Below the pieces are notes generated by a model. The model searched no databases, was not told the origin of the DNA, and saw nothing but the letters and a program-made list of their open reading frames with translations. DNA of 64,000 nt from JBMNQH01 sp050944035 (GTDB lineage Bacteria > Bacillota > Clostridia > Oscillospirales > Oscillospiraceae). This document shows positions 16,224-24,854 of this stretch, in pieces. The translations under genes were made by a program, and so were the position numbers. Positions within the stretch are counted from its first letter, which is position 1; each line of letters starts with the position of its first letter. The stretch covers positions 1 to 64,000 of the forward strand of contig JBMNQH010000011.1 of assembly GCA_050944035.1 (NCBI GenBank), given 5' to 3'.

Positions 16224-16646
16224 ACTGTTCTCCTTATCGGGATTTCTTTTAAAATCCTGTTGTAGTGATATACACTATATAAAATCCATGCCAGACTTGT
16301 CAAGCAGAACCGCCAAGAAAACCCTAACAGAAAAAAGAAATTATCATCATTGGGTATACTAAAGATATTCTCCTATAGACAACGCACACACAAACATTCT
16401 CTTCGTTACAAATAGAAAGAGATTTCATAAAAAGTTCTGCTCATAGGACTTGTTGCAGAAAAAAATCCATGCTATACTGTTAAAGTACTACTTAAGAATT
16501 AAATTAGATCTTAAATCATTGTTTTGAACTCTGTTCTATTTATAATAGTGTTGCTCGGTCTTATTTACAGTCTGATTTATACAGATCTTATCATTGTTTG
16601 CCTCCCCACCGAGGGTTTATCAAAAATCTGAAAGGAGTAGATTCAT
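16224..16646. other. Intergenic region with a candidate promoter
   Basis: A 423-base AT-rich gap between divergent genes. A candidate rightward promoter is TTGTTG, 17 bases, TATACT at 16450-16478. A weak CTCGGT/ACCGAG inverted repeat lies between about 16555 and 16614, before the ribosome site of the next gene. I could not match it to a known riboswitch. Confidence 0.35.
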
Positions 16647-17045
16647 ATGACTGAAATTCTGACCTTTTTTAAAGAAAATCCGAAGTTTTTCATTGCCACA
16701 ATGGATGGGGACCAGCCACGTGTCCGACCGTTTGGCGCAATCACCTACTTTGAGGATAATCTCTATATCTGTACGAGTAATCAGAAACGCGTATTCAAAC
16801 AAATTCTCGAAAATCCGAAAATCGAACTCTGCGGTATTTCTAAGAACGGAGATAGTTGGCTTCGCGTTCAAGCTGTTGCAGTTCTTGACAGCCGGCGGGA
16901 GGCACGGGTTGCCATGTTGGCTGATAATCCGGAGCTGAAGAATATATATCATCCCGATGATGGCGTTTTTGAAGTCTTGTATTTACAAAATGTCATCGCA
17001 ACCTTCTGCGAATTTGGCAGTGCTCCCAGCACAGTAACTTACTGA
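16647..17045 (+). CDS. Pyridoxamine 5'-phosphate oxidase-like flavin protein
   Basis: 132 residues with the split-barrel FMN-binding fold typical of small PNPOx-related proteins in anaerobes. Visible landmarks are FFIATMDGDQPRVRPFGAIT, then LYICTSNQKRVFKQILENPK and IELCGIS. Members bind FMN or F420-like cofactors and reduce small molecules; some give nitroimidazole resistance, but that cannot be claimed from this sequence. Start ATG follows AAAGGAG. A single-gene unit with its own terminator-like repeat downstream. Confidence 0.8.
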   Translation: MTEILTFFKENPKFFIATMDGDQPRVRPFGAITYFEDNLYICTSNQKRVFKQILENPKIELCGISKNGDSWLRVQAVAVLDSRREARVAMLADNPELKNIYHPDDGVFEVLYLQNVIATFCEFGSAPSTVTY

Positions 17046-17065
17046 TATCTCTTATTTTTTCGATC

Positions 17066-17096
17066 CCCCCTGACGTGGCAATGCTCCGCGACAGGG
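17066..17096 (+). terminator. Weak terminator after the flavin protein gene
   Basis: CCCCTG pairs with CAGGGG around a 19-base loop, followed by CTTCTTATT. Confidence 0.45.
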
Positions 17097-17124
17097 GCTT
17101 CTTATTAAAACATATAGAATAGGC

Positions 17125-17202
17125 TTGACAAATTGTGAAAGAGGTCGTATAATGCTCACATCAAAACGACAAAGGCGTCGCAGAGTTTTCTGTGGCGCCT
17201 TT
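17125..17202 (+). promoter_or_regulatory. asnB promoter with immediate attenuator hairpin
   Basis: Perfect consensus promoter TTGACA (17125), 17 bases, TATAAT (17148-17153). Some 20 bases later comes a terminator-like hairpin: 17171-17184 pairs with 17189-17202 (14 bp with two G-U pairs), then TTTTTAT. The asnB start lies about 120 bases further on. The promoter spacer end, the sequence before the stem and the stem itself closely match the leader of the glnN operon (36780-36855, minus strand). Inferred role: transcription attenuation of nitrogen genes. Confidence 0.7.
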
Positions 17203-17321
17203 TTATACTGTAAAATTGTATCTCTTTATTGGAACGGCAATGATGTCATAGAATGTTTTTCTGCGGCGTATTGCCGTTTTTCCCTTTCGTTTGGGTATTG
17301 AGAAATTTGGAGGAATGACTT

Positions 17322-18902
17322 ATGTGTGCAGTTATGGGCTACACCGGTAGCCTGCTTTCTTATGAAGAATTTATGCAGGGATTTCAAAAAACGGCCTCTC
17401 GTGGTCCAGACATGTCCCAGGTTGTTCCAGCTGGGAAAGGCTGGATGGCATTTCATCGCCTTGCTATTATGGGATTACATGAAGAAGGGATGCAGCCGTT
17501 TTCTCTAAACAACTATCTTCTGGTCTGTAACGGCGAAATTTATGGATTCCGACCGATGAAAGAAACCTTAAAAGCCAAGGGTTATACATTTGTCAGCGAT
17601 TCCGACTGTGAAATTTTGCTTCCTTTATATCAGGAATACGGTGTTTCCATGTTTTCCATGCTGGATGCAGAATATGCACTGATCCTTTATGATGCAACAC
17701 AAGATCAGTGGATTGCAGCACGTGATCCCATTGGTATTCGTCCGCTATTTTATGGCTATGACACAGAGGGTGCAATCCTTTTCGCCAGTGAAGCGAAGAA
17801 TTTAATTGGTCTGACCGAAAAGGTCATGCCATTTCCTCCAGGACACTATTATAAGGATGGTCAGTTTATCTGTTATCGTGATATGACCAAAGTGGAGACG
17901 GTGTGTCATGATGATCTGGAAACAGTCTGTCGTATGATCCGTGAAAAGTTAATCAAGGGTATTGAAAAGCGTCTCGATGCGGATGCACCGCTTGGTTTCC
18001 TGTTGAGCGGCGGCCTGGACTCTTCGCTTGTTTGTGCTGTTGCAGCAAAGATCTTACAGAAACCCATCCGAACATATACCATCGGTATGAGTACAGATGC
18101 CATTGACCTCAAGTATGCAAAGGAAGTTGCAGAGCATCTGCACAGCGACCACCATGAAATTATCATTACCAAAGAAGATGTTCTGAACGCACTTCCTGAA
18201 GTAATTTCCATGCTTGGTACTTACGATATTACAACCATCCGCGCCTCAATCGGTATGTACCTGATCTGTAAAGCAATCCATAAACAGACCGATATCCGTG
18301 TCTTGATGACCGGTGAGATCTCGGATGAACTGTTTGGTTACAAGTATACCGACTTCGCGCCCTCAGCGCAGGCTTTTCAGGATGAGGCCGCAAAGCGCAT
18401 TCGTGAATTGTATATGTATGACGTTCTGCGTGCGGACCGCTGTATTTCTGCAAACTCTATCGAAGCCCGTGTTCCCTTTGGAGACTTGGATTTTGTACAA
18501 TACGTTATGTCCATTGATCCGGCCATGAAGTTAAATACCTACGGAAAAGGGAAGTATCTACTTCGGCATGCATTTGAAGGCGACTATCTCCCCTATGATA
18601 TCCTGATGCGTGAAAAGGCCGCTTTCAGCGATGCTGTCGGTCACTCCATGGTCGACTACCTGAAGGATTATGCAGAAGAATTTTACACAGACGAAGCATT
18701 TGGGATATTGTCTGCAAAATACTGCTTCAGTAAGCCGTTCACAAAAGAGTCTTTGCTGTATCGCGAACTATTTGAACGATACTATCCCGGCCAGGCAGAA
18801 ATGGTTGTTGACTTTTGGATGCCAAACAAGAGTTGGGATGGCTGTAACGTCGATGATCCCTCCGCCCGTGTTCTCTCTAACTATGGCGACAGCGGCAAGT
18901 AA
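17322..18902 (+). CDS. asnB: Asparagine synthetase B, glutamine-hydrolysing
   Basis: 526 residues. It makes asparagine from aspartate, ATP and glutamine-derived ammonia. The N-terminal Ntn glutaminase starts directly with the nucleophile (MCAVMGYTG, Cys2) and shows SRGPDMSQ, LVCNGEIYG and DSDCEILL. The C-terminal synthetase domain has the PP-loop FLLSGGLDSSLVCAVA (about residue 226), TYTIGM and TGEISDELFGYKY. Length fits AsnB (about 520-555). It has its own strong promoter with an attenuator-like leader; the ATG follows TGGAGGA. A 52-bp palindromic terminator lies after it. Confidence 0.95.
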   Translation: MCAVMGYTGSLLSYEEFMQGFQKTASRGPDMSQVVPAGKGWMAFHRLAIMGLHEEGMQPFSLNNYLLVCNGEIYGFRPMKETLKAKGYTFVSDSDCEILLPLYQEYGVSMFSMLDAEYALILYDATQDQWIAARDPIGIRPLFYGYDTEGAILFASEAKNLIGLTEKVMPFPPGHYYKDGQFICYRDMTKVETVCHDDLETVCRMIREKLIKGIEKRLDADAPLGFLLSGGLDSSLVCAVAAKILQKPIRTYTIGMSTDAIDLKYAKEVAEHLHSDHHEIIITKEDVLNALPEVISMLGTYDITTIRASIGMYLICKAIHKQTDIRVLMTGEISDELFGYKYTDFAPSAQAFQDEAAKRIRELYMYDVLRADRCISANSIEARVPFGDLDFVQYVMSIDPAMKLNTYGKGKYLLRHAFEGDYLPYDILMREKAAFSDAVGHSMVDYLKDYAEEFYTDEAFGILSAKYCFSKPFTKESLLYRELFERYYPGQAEMVVDFWMPNKSWDGCNVDDPSARVLSNYGDSGK

Positions 18903-18997
18903 TCAGCCGTTCAGATAACTTTGTCGCAGCCGCATTTATGTGGTGACACAAGGTGACAAAAGAAGATTCCCCGTCTGCCGGTTCATCTAAAGCTGTC

Positions 18998-19049
18998 AGA
19001 CAAAACGAACGGCACATCGCTGTACAGCGATGTGCCGTTCGTTTTGTCT
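18998..19049. terminator. 52-bp perfect palindrome, bidirectional terminator
   Basis: 18998-19023 is the exact reverse complement of 19024-19049, with no spacer, and T runs follow on both strands. It sits between convergent asnB and pflB. Confidence 0.85.
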
Positions 19050-19071
19050 TTTTATTTTCTATTACTATTTC

Positions 19072-21312
19072 CTATATTGTTTCATGGAAGGTTCGTTTGA
19101 TGACTTCCAACTGCTGTTCTCGGCTCAAGCGGCTGAAGTTGACCGCATAGCCGGAAACACGAATGGTCAGCGTCGGATATGCTTCTGGATGATCCATTGC
19201 ATCGATCAAAGTGTCCCGATTTAGTACATTCACATTCAAATGATGCGCGCTGTGCGCAAAGTAACCATCAAGAATTGCGGCAAGATTGTTGATTCTCTCC
19301 TGATCGCTTTTCCCAAGGGCAGCCGGCACAATCGAGAAGGTGTTGGAAACGCCATCCTGGCATACATTGCGGTATGGAATCTTTGCAACCGAGTTGAGAG
19401 ATGCCAAAGCACCGCTTGTATCGCGGCCATGCATTGGATTGGCGCCAGGTGCCAGCGGCTCGCCGCGTTTGCGACCGTCCGGAGTTGATCCTGTTTTCTT
19501 ACCATACATGACGTTACTGGTGATGGTCAGAGCTGACAGCGTGTGAATGGAGTCCCGATAGATCGGATGCTTTTTGAGCTCATCAGAGAAGTAGCTAACC
19601 AGCTCAACCGCAATATCATCCACCAGATCATCATCGTTGCCATACTTCGGGAAATCGCCTTCGATTTCAAAGTCCACGGCAATCCCCTGTTCGTTACGAA
19701 CCGGACGAACCTTTGCAAATTTGATGGCAGAAAGCGAGTCGACAGCAACAGAAAGACCAGCAACGCCAAAGGCTGTCAAACGTTCCACAAGTGTATCATG
19801 AAGTGCCATCTGGCTGGCCTCATAGGCATATTTGTCGTGCATGAAATGAATCACATTGATGGCATCCACATACAGTGCCGCCACATAAGACAACACGGTC
19901 TTGTAATTGCGGATGACCTTGGGATAGGACAGCACTTCGTCGGTATCCAGTTCAATCTCCGGAATGACCTTTGTTCCCTTGATTTCATCGATGCCGCCGT
20001 TGATTGCATACAGCAGAGACTTTGCAAGATTGGCGCGGGCACCAAAGAACTGCATTTGCTTACCGATGGTCATAGCAGAAACGCAGCAGGCAATACCGTA
20101 GTCGTCGCCGTAAATGGGACGCATAATGTCATCGTTCTCATACTGGATAGAATCGGTTTCGATGCTCATTTTTGCACAGAATTTTTTAAAATTATCCGGT
20201 AAATCCCGACTCCACAGAACCGTCAAATTGGGTTCCGGCGCCGTACCAAGGTTTTTAAGACAATGCAGGAAACGGAAAGAGGTTTTGGAAACCATCGTAC
20301 GGCCGTCAACCCCCATACCGCCAATGGATTCGGTAACCCAGGTGGGATCACCACCGAACAGTTCGTTATACTCCGGCGTGCGCAAGTGCCGGACCAGCCG
20401 CAGCTTGATAACAAACTGGTCAATAAGCTCCTGTGCTTCCCTCTCTGTTAGAATACCACGATCCAGGTCACGCTGGATATAGATATCGAGGAATGTAGAA
20501 GTACGGCCAAGCGATGTTGCCGCGCCATTGTTTTCCTTGATACCGGCAAGATACGCCATATACAAAGCCTGTACAGCCTCCTGTGCTGTGGCTGCCGGAC
20601 GGGAGATATCCACACCATAGCGTGCAGCCATTGACTTCATCTGCTCCAGTGCACGGATCTGCTCGGAAACCTCTTCCCGCAGACGGATATTTTCGTCGGT
20701 CATGGGGCCATCAAGAAAATCGAGATCGGCTTTCTTCGCATCAATCAAATAATCCACACCGTACAGTGGTACACGGCGATAGTCACCGACAATGCGGCCA
20801 CGGCCATAGGCATCCGGCAGGCCGGTCAACAGCCCGGCACTGCGCGCCAGACGGACACGCTTCGGATAGGCATCAAACACACCGTCATTGTGCGTCTTGC
20901 GATACTGACGAAAATGTCGTTCGATCTCCGGGTTCAGGTGATAACCATACTGCTCCAGAGAGGAAACAGCCATGCGCATACCACCGTAGAGGTTGACAAT
21001 CCGCTTCAACGGGGCATCCGTTTGCAGACCAACAATCACTTCATTTTCCCGATCGATATAACCTGGCTCAAAATTATCAATCCCCGATACAATATCCGTT
21101 TCGACGTCGATAATTCCCTTCTGAACCTCTTCCACAATCAGTTTATAGCACTTTTCCCAGACCTTATCTGTGCGGTCAGTCGTACCTTCCAGGAAAGAAT
21201 CGTCACCTTCATAAGGCGTATAGTTTTTCTGAATGAAGTTGCGTACATTGACAAGATGCCGCCATTCTCCACTACGAAATCCTTCCCATGCGGGATTTCC
21301 CATCAATTTCAT
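19072..21312 (-). CDS. pflB: Pyruvate formate-lyase (formate C-acetyltransferase)
   Basis: 746 residues, matching PflB length. It converts pyruvate and CoA to acetyl-CoA and formate by a glycyl radical. Active-site Cys-Cys is visible in GIACCVSAM (about residues 400-410) and the glycyl-radical site in LTIRVSGYAVNFSRLS close to the C-terminus. Upstream motifs include WTEGSF-like elements and PNLTVLWS. It is the second gene of a pflA-pflB pair, starting six bases after the activase stop, with GGAGGATGA before ATG. Indicates fermentative anaerobic metabolism. Confidence 0.96.
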   Translation of the reverse strand: MKLMGNPAWEGFRSGEWRHLVNVRNFIQKNYTPYEGDDSFLEGTTDRTDKVWEKCYKLIVEEVQKGIIDVETDIVSGIDNFEPGYIDRENEVIVGLQTDAPLKRIVNLYGGMRMAVSSLEQYGYHLNPEIERHFRQYRKTHNDGVFDAYPKRVRLARSAGLLTGLPDAYGRGRIVGDYRRVPLYGVDYLIDAKKADLDFLDGPMTDENIRLREEVSEQIRALEQMKSMAARYGVDISRPAATAQEAVQALYMAYLAGIKENNGAATSLGRTSTFLDIYIQRDLDRGILTEREAQELIDQFVIKLRLVRHLRTPEYNELFGGDPTWVTESIGGMGVDGRTMVSKTSFRFLHCLKNLGTAPEPNLTVLWSRDLPDNFKKFCAKMSIETDSIQYENDDIMRPIYGDDYGIACCVSAMTIGKQMQFFGARANLAKSLLYAINGGIDEIKGTKVIPEIELDTDEVLSYPKVIRNYKTVLSYVAALYVDAINVIHFMHDKYAYEASQMALHDTLVERLTAFGVAGLSVAVDSLSAIKFAKVRPVRNEQGIAVDFEIEGDFPKYGNDDDLVDDIAVELVSYFSDELKKHPIYRDSIHTLSALTITSNVMYGKKTGSTPDGRKRGEPLAPGANPMHGRDTSGALASLNSVAKIPYRNVCQDGVSNTFSIVPAALGKSDQERINNLAAILDGYFAHSAHHLNVNVLNRDTLIDAMDHPEAYPTLTIRVSGYAVNFSRLSREQQLEVIKRTFHETI

Positions 21313-21318
21313 GATTGT

Positions 21319-22038
21319 TCATCCTCCTATTACATCGTCCAGCAAATGCTGATACTGTTTTATTGTTTCCTCGTCCATCGCGGGCACACCTTCCAGCGGA
21401 TACGCCTGCCCCATTACCCGATATTTATTTACACCCAACAGATGATACGGCAACAACTCCACTCTTTGTACACCACGGATCCCCTTGATATATTGCCCCA
21501 ACGCCCGTATATGCGCTTCTCCGTCGGTCAGTCCCGGTACCACCACATGCCGGATCCACAGCGGTACATTTGCCGTCTGTGCAGCCTGCAGAAATCGCAA
21601 TGTCTCATCCATCGCAGCGCCAGTAACTGTATGATATTCTTCGGATGTCGTGTGCTTTACATCGTACAGCACCAAGTCTGTATACGCCAAAATCTCTTCA
21701 TACCCACCAACTCCATATCCGGACGTATCAATACAGGTATGAATCCCGGCCTCCTTGCAGCGTTTCAGACTCTCCAACAGAAAGGCACGCTGCAACAGTG
21801 GCTCTCCGCCGGAAAACGTTACGCCGCCGCCACTGCTTTTGTAATACGCCTTGTAGCGAATCAGCATCTCAACCAATTCATCAGGCGTCATGGTTTTTCC
21901 CCCGTCCAATTGCCACGTGTCGGGATTGTGACAATACTGACACCGCAGGCGGCATCCCTGCAGAAATATAACTGTCCGAATTCCCGGACCGTCAACCAAT
22001 CCCATGGACTCAATGGAATGAATATTCCCGGTGACCAT
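21319..22038 (-). CDS. pflA: Pyruvate formate-lyase activating enzyme
   Basis: 239 residues, a radical SAM enzyme that installs the glycyl radical on PflB. The [4Fe-4S]/SAM motif is CRLRCQYCHNPDTW (about residues 30-43), and SAM-binding SGGGVTFSGGEPLLQ follows. It ends DDVIGG. The order activase-then-lyase is the reverse of that in E. coli. Start ATG follows GGAGGG. The promoter and a leader hairpin lie in the 200 bases upstream. Confidence 0.95.
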   Translation of the reverse strand: MVTGNIHSIESMGLVDGPGIRTVIFLQGCRLRCQYCHNPDTWQLDGGKTMTPDELVEMLIRYKAYYKSSGGGVTFSGGEPLLQRAFLLESLKRCKEAGIHTCIDTSGYGVGGYEEILAYTDLVLYDVKHTTSEEYHTVTGAAMDETLRFLQAAQTANVPLWIRHVVVPGLTDGEAHIRALGQYIKGIRGVQRVELLPYHLLGVNKYRVMGQAYPLEGVPAMDEETIKQYQHLLDDVIGG

Positions 22039-22067
22039 ACACCCTCCTTTCCAGAAAAAGCCAAAAA

Positions 22068-22199
22068 GCGCCGACTATCCGAGCAAACATTGCCCAGACG
22101 GTCGGCGTTCAAAAAATCATACTTCATGTGGTGAATCCACTTCCGTCAGTCATATGACTTTACGCTGAAATCATACCATACTACTCTGAATTCTGTCAA
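22068..22199 (-). promoter_or_regulatory. pflAB promoter and leader hairpin
   Basis: On the minus strand TTGACA (22199-22194), 18 bases, TATGAT (22175-22170). The early transcript contains a perfect 12-bp palindrome (22148-22159). Further on, a terminator-like hairpin (ACGCCGAC ... GTCGGCGC, 22109-22068) is followed by TTTTT, 30 bases before the pflA start. This suggests attenuation or processing of the pfl transcript. No ZTP-type consensus was seen. Confidence 0.6.
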
Positions 22200-22256
22200 C
22201 CAGGAAAACCGTAGAAAATTTTATTTTTTGCTTTTCCCACAATTTTCCCATTTTAT

Positions 22257-23231
22257 TCAACGATAAGTCAGTTCAGAACGATGGATTGCAACATGGTCAA
22301 ACCCATATTTTCGAAGATAGAGCTGTAAATCCCGCTCCCGAATCTGATTGTTTGGTCCCAGACGGATGCTGCGAATCACAGATTGATCTACATCATTCAA
22401 TGGTAGAAGAAAATACGCAATGAGATCATGATCCGTAATATGGAAATCCATTTTTGTATTCAACAATTCCAGGGTTTCTGAAACGCCGGTAATGTCTGTA
22501 CTGCGGCAATGCGTTCCAGACTTGAGATAAATCCATTCCGGAACTTTATAGTGGGAATCCAAAATATAAATACGCCACTCCTTCTCTTCCCGGAAGCCTT
22601 TGATCTTATATTGCAAACTGTCTGTAATAATCCACTCAATGAAATGGCTGAAATTAAACGCCAGCAGGGTATCTGCATTTTGCACATCCATGTCAAGCAG
22701 CATATTTTCGACCAGCCATTCGGTCATACTGCGCAGGTCTCTCAAGGCTTCCTGGGCATACTGCTCCCGTTTTTCATGAATTTCTTCTTTGGTCAAATAT
22801 TTTACCTTCACCAAATTCATAATACCATCGTTTTTGGCAATGTAACGTTTCAATTGTTTTTGGCTGAATCCCAAACAAATCCCCCTACCATCGTCGGCAT
22901 ATCCTCGCCACTGTCCCAGCATATCCGCATGTTCACTGAAACAGGCGACAAAGTTGGAGATTGAACCATCCAAAAACCCGCTTTCAAACCGAATCCGTGT
23001 TTCCTGAATCAGATGCTGCAAAGCCTCCTCCCCCTGTTTTCCATTATACAGGAACGGAAATGGATTCAGCTTATAACCGGCAAAAATACTGTCAAAGATT
23101 TCCGGATAAAACAATTCCATTTCCCGGTAATCGTTGGTCTTTCGGATATCGCTGAGTCGGATTGTATGATGTTTTAGAATACTGAGTCCACTCTGGTTAC
23201 TGCAATAGTGATAAAGAAGCTTCTCTGCCAT
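22257..23231 (-). CDS. DUF2971 protein
   Basis: 324 residues. The N-terminal LLYHYCSNQSGLSILKHHTI then RLSDIRKTNDYREM, plus SNFVACFSEHADMLGQWRGY in the middle and GFREEKEWRIY later, are the hallmark segments of DUF2971. Several members of this family lie in defence or toxin-like settings, but the biochemical role is not established. No signal peptide or membrane segments. A single-gene unit with GGCGAAATC rather than a strong ribosome site before ATG. Neighbours give no functional hint. Confidence 0.8.
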   Translation of the reverse strand: MAEKLLYHYCSNQSGLSILKHHTIRLSDIRKTNDYREMELFYPEIFDSIFAGYKLNPFPFLYNGKQGEEALQHLIQETRIRFESGFLDGSISNFVACFSEHADMLGQWRGYADDGRGICLGFSQKQLKRYIAKNDGIMNLVKVKYLTKEEIHEKREQYAQEALRDLRSMTEWLVENMLLDMDVQNADTLLAFNFSHFIEWIITDSLQYKIKGFREEKEWRIYILDSHYKVPEWIYLKSGTHCRSTDITGVSETLELLNTKMDFHITDHDLIAYFLLPLNDVDQSVIRSIRLGPNNQIRERDLQLYLRKYGFDHVAIHRSELTYR

Positions 23232-23409
23232 GATTTCGCCCTCACTCTATAGAATCAAATTCAGTATACTACAGATTTTTTCAGTCCACAACCAAAAATC
23301 CCAGCCGATTCTTGTGAGGTATTTACAGAAGATTCACACTTTTTCCATGGTTTCGCCGCACTTGCATGCTATCATTCTCCCAGACAACAAACAATAGAAG
23401 GTGAGCCTT

Positions 23410-23826
23410 ATGAAACAACGCATACAACACTTTATGTACGGTCGTAATGGTTCCGATCAGCTTTCCCGGTTTATGATGTGGACAGCGCTGGCGGGTATCA
23501 TTCTCTCCTTGCTGCTGCGTCCCCTGGGAGACGGTACCTTTGCCGCAGTATTCTGGTTATATGCGCTTTGTGCAATTGTATACAGCTACTTTCGAATATT
23601 TTCTCGAAATGTCTACAAACGCCAAGAAGAAAATGGACGATATCTTCAAAAACGATGGAAACTGGTCAGGAAGATTGAAAACCAGAAAATTCGATTTCAG
23701 CAACGAAAATCTTATAAATTTTTTACCTGCAAAACCTGCAAATCTGTTATGCGAGTGCCCCGCGGCAAAGGGACAATTCGTGTAACCTGTAAGCACTGCG
23801 GTGAGACATTTGTTAAAAAAACGTAA
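23410..23826 (+). CDS. Membrane protein with C-terminal zinc ribbon
   Basis: 138 residues from the ATG at 23410, chosen because GAAGGTGA is six bases upstream (a GTG nine bases earlier is inside that site). Two membrane segments at about residues 22-38 and 45-62 are followed by a basic cytoplasmic helix (KRWKLVRKIENQKIRFQQRK). A C-terminal zinc ribbon, CKTCKSVMRVPRGKGTIRVT then CKHCG, ends the protein. This layout is common in Clostridia as an uncharacterised small protein. Function unknown. Confidence 0.75.
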   Translation: MKQRIQHFMYGRNGSDQLSRFMMWTALAGIILSLLLRPLGDGTFAAVFWLYALCAIVYSYFRIFSRNVYKRQEENGRYLQKRWKLVRKIENQKIRFQQRKSYKFFTCKTCKSVMRVPRGKGTIRVTCKHCGETFVKKT

Positions 23827-23832
23827 CAATAT

Positions 23833-23872
23833 AAGACGGCAGGAGAATCCTAAAAGTTCTCCGTGCCGTCTT
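23833..23872 (+). terminator. Terminator after the zinc-ribbon membrane protein gene
   Basis: AAGACGGCAGGAGAA pairs with TTCTCCGTGCCGTCTT and is followed by TTCTATCATTTTC. It sits between convergent genes and can act both ways. Confidence 0.75.
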
Positions 23873-23902
23873 TTCTATCATTTTCTCTTTTCTCATCACA
23901 CA

Positions 23903-24451
23903 CTATGTTCGCTCATAAATGTGATCATATGACAATTTTCCATCCTCATAAACAAAGTGCGTTTGATAATCGCTGGAGCATTCTGCAATATAGTCTCGCA
24001 ACCGATTCTCATCTACTTCATCGTAGTCCACATCATCCAACGCGGAAACATCTCCGCGAAAAGACGCCAGAGTATCCTCGTCATAACGATAAGTTGGAAG
24101 CGGTTCCTTTCGGTCGCCATCCCATCCACAGTCAGAAAAGTGCCAGTCGACCAGTTCATACGCATCCAGCAACTCCTCTTCTCGTGTTTCACAATCCTCG
24201 CGAAACCGTTGGAGTACATCGTCATCAACATCCCCACAACCATTGCAAATGGCCTCTGTAATCTCTTCCAGTGATCTTGGTACCACGGCATATCGACAGG
24301 CGCTGGATTCTTCTGAAAATGTACAAACATCGTCATAAATCTCGAATTCAAACGCAGGATATTCTGTCAAAATCTCAGCAAGAACAGCATTCCGAATTCG
24401 TATAGAACTATAGCTCTGAAAACTGGAATGAAATTTTATATCTTTTGGCAT
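23903..24451 (-). CDS. Hypothetical acidic protein
   Basis: 182 residues, strongly acidic (ALDDVDYDEVDENRLRDYIA), with scattered cysteines (SACRYA, NGCGD, DCGWDGD). No signal peptide, no membrane segments and no family I recognise. The ATG at 24451 has only a weak upstream AGAAAG site, so the start is somewhat uncertain. The small gene at 24492-24662 lies just upstream in the same direction. Confidence 0.6.
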   Translation of the reverse strand: MPKDIKFHSSFQSYSSIRIRNAVLAEILTEYPAFEFEIYDDVCTFSEESSACRYAVVPRSLEEITEAICNGCGDVDDDVLQRFREDCETREEELLDAYELVDWHFSDCGWDGDRKEPLPTYRYDEDTLASFRGDVSALDDVDYDEVDENRLRDYIAECSSDYQTHFVYEDGKLSYDHIYERT

Positions 24452-24491
24452 ATATAAATCCGCTTCTTTCTCCTTGTTGTATTTCTACATT

Positions 24492-24662
24492 CTATTCATA
24501 ATGCCGGAGATCCACACCAGCTTTTTTTGCAAACTGGATCAATTCTTCTTCGCTCGCATGTTTAATCTTAAAAATGTTCATCAAACTCGTCGTATAATCA
24601 CCCGCGGCCCCGGTATTCCCAAAATAGTTGAGAAGATCTCTGCGTAATAATTCAGTATTCAT
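24492..24662 (-). CDS. Small hypothetical protein
   Basis: 56 residues from the ATG at 24662 (MNTELLRRDLLNYFGNTGAA), which has GGGAGGT five bases upstream. The sequence contains a helical hairpin pattern (SEEELIQFAKKAGVDL). No family recognised. It is directly upstream of the acidic 182-residue gene and probably co-transcribed with it. Confidence 0.6.
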   Translation of the reverse strand: MNTELLRRDLLNYFGNTGAAGDYTTSLMNIFKIKHASEEELIQFAKKAGVDLRHYE

Positions 24663-24854
24663 GTCATACCTCCCTTTGACTGGGTCATGAATGCAAGGAA
24701 ACAATCAAATATTTCCAGTAATTTTCAGTGAATATCTGATCTTTCGTATACTTTAAGCTCTGATTGCTATTATATACTTGTACCGCAGGAAATACAAGCA
24801 TTTTCACCATAAATTCCGAAAAAATAAAACAAAAACTGTGGAATATAACTGCAG

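Noticed and set aside
17154..17321. T-box riboswitch upstream of asnB
   Set aside because: No T-box bulge sequence or specifier stem, and the leader before the terminator is only about 20 bases long.
22039..22200. ZTP (pfl) riboswitch upstream of pflA
   Set aside because: The conserved GGGUCGUGACUGGCG and CCGGG elements are not present; only a promoter, palindrome and terminator-like stem are seen.
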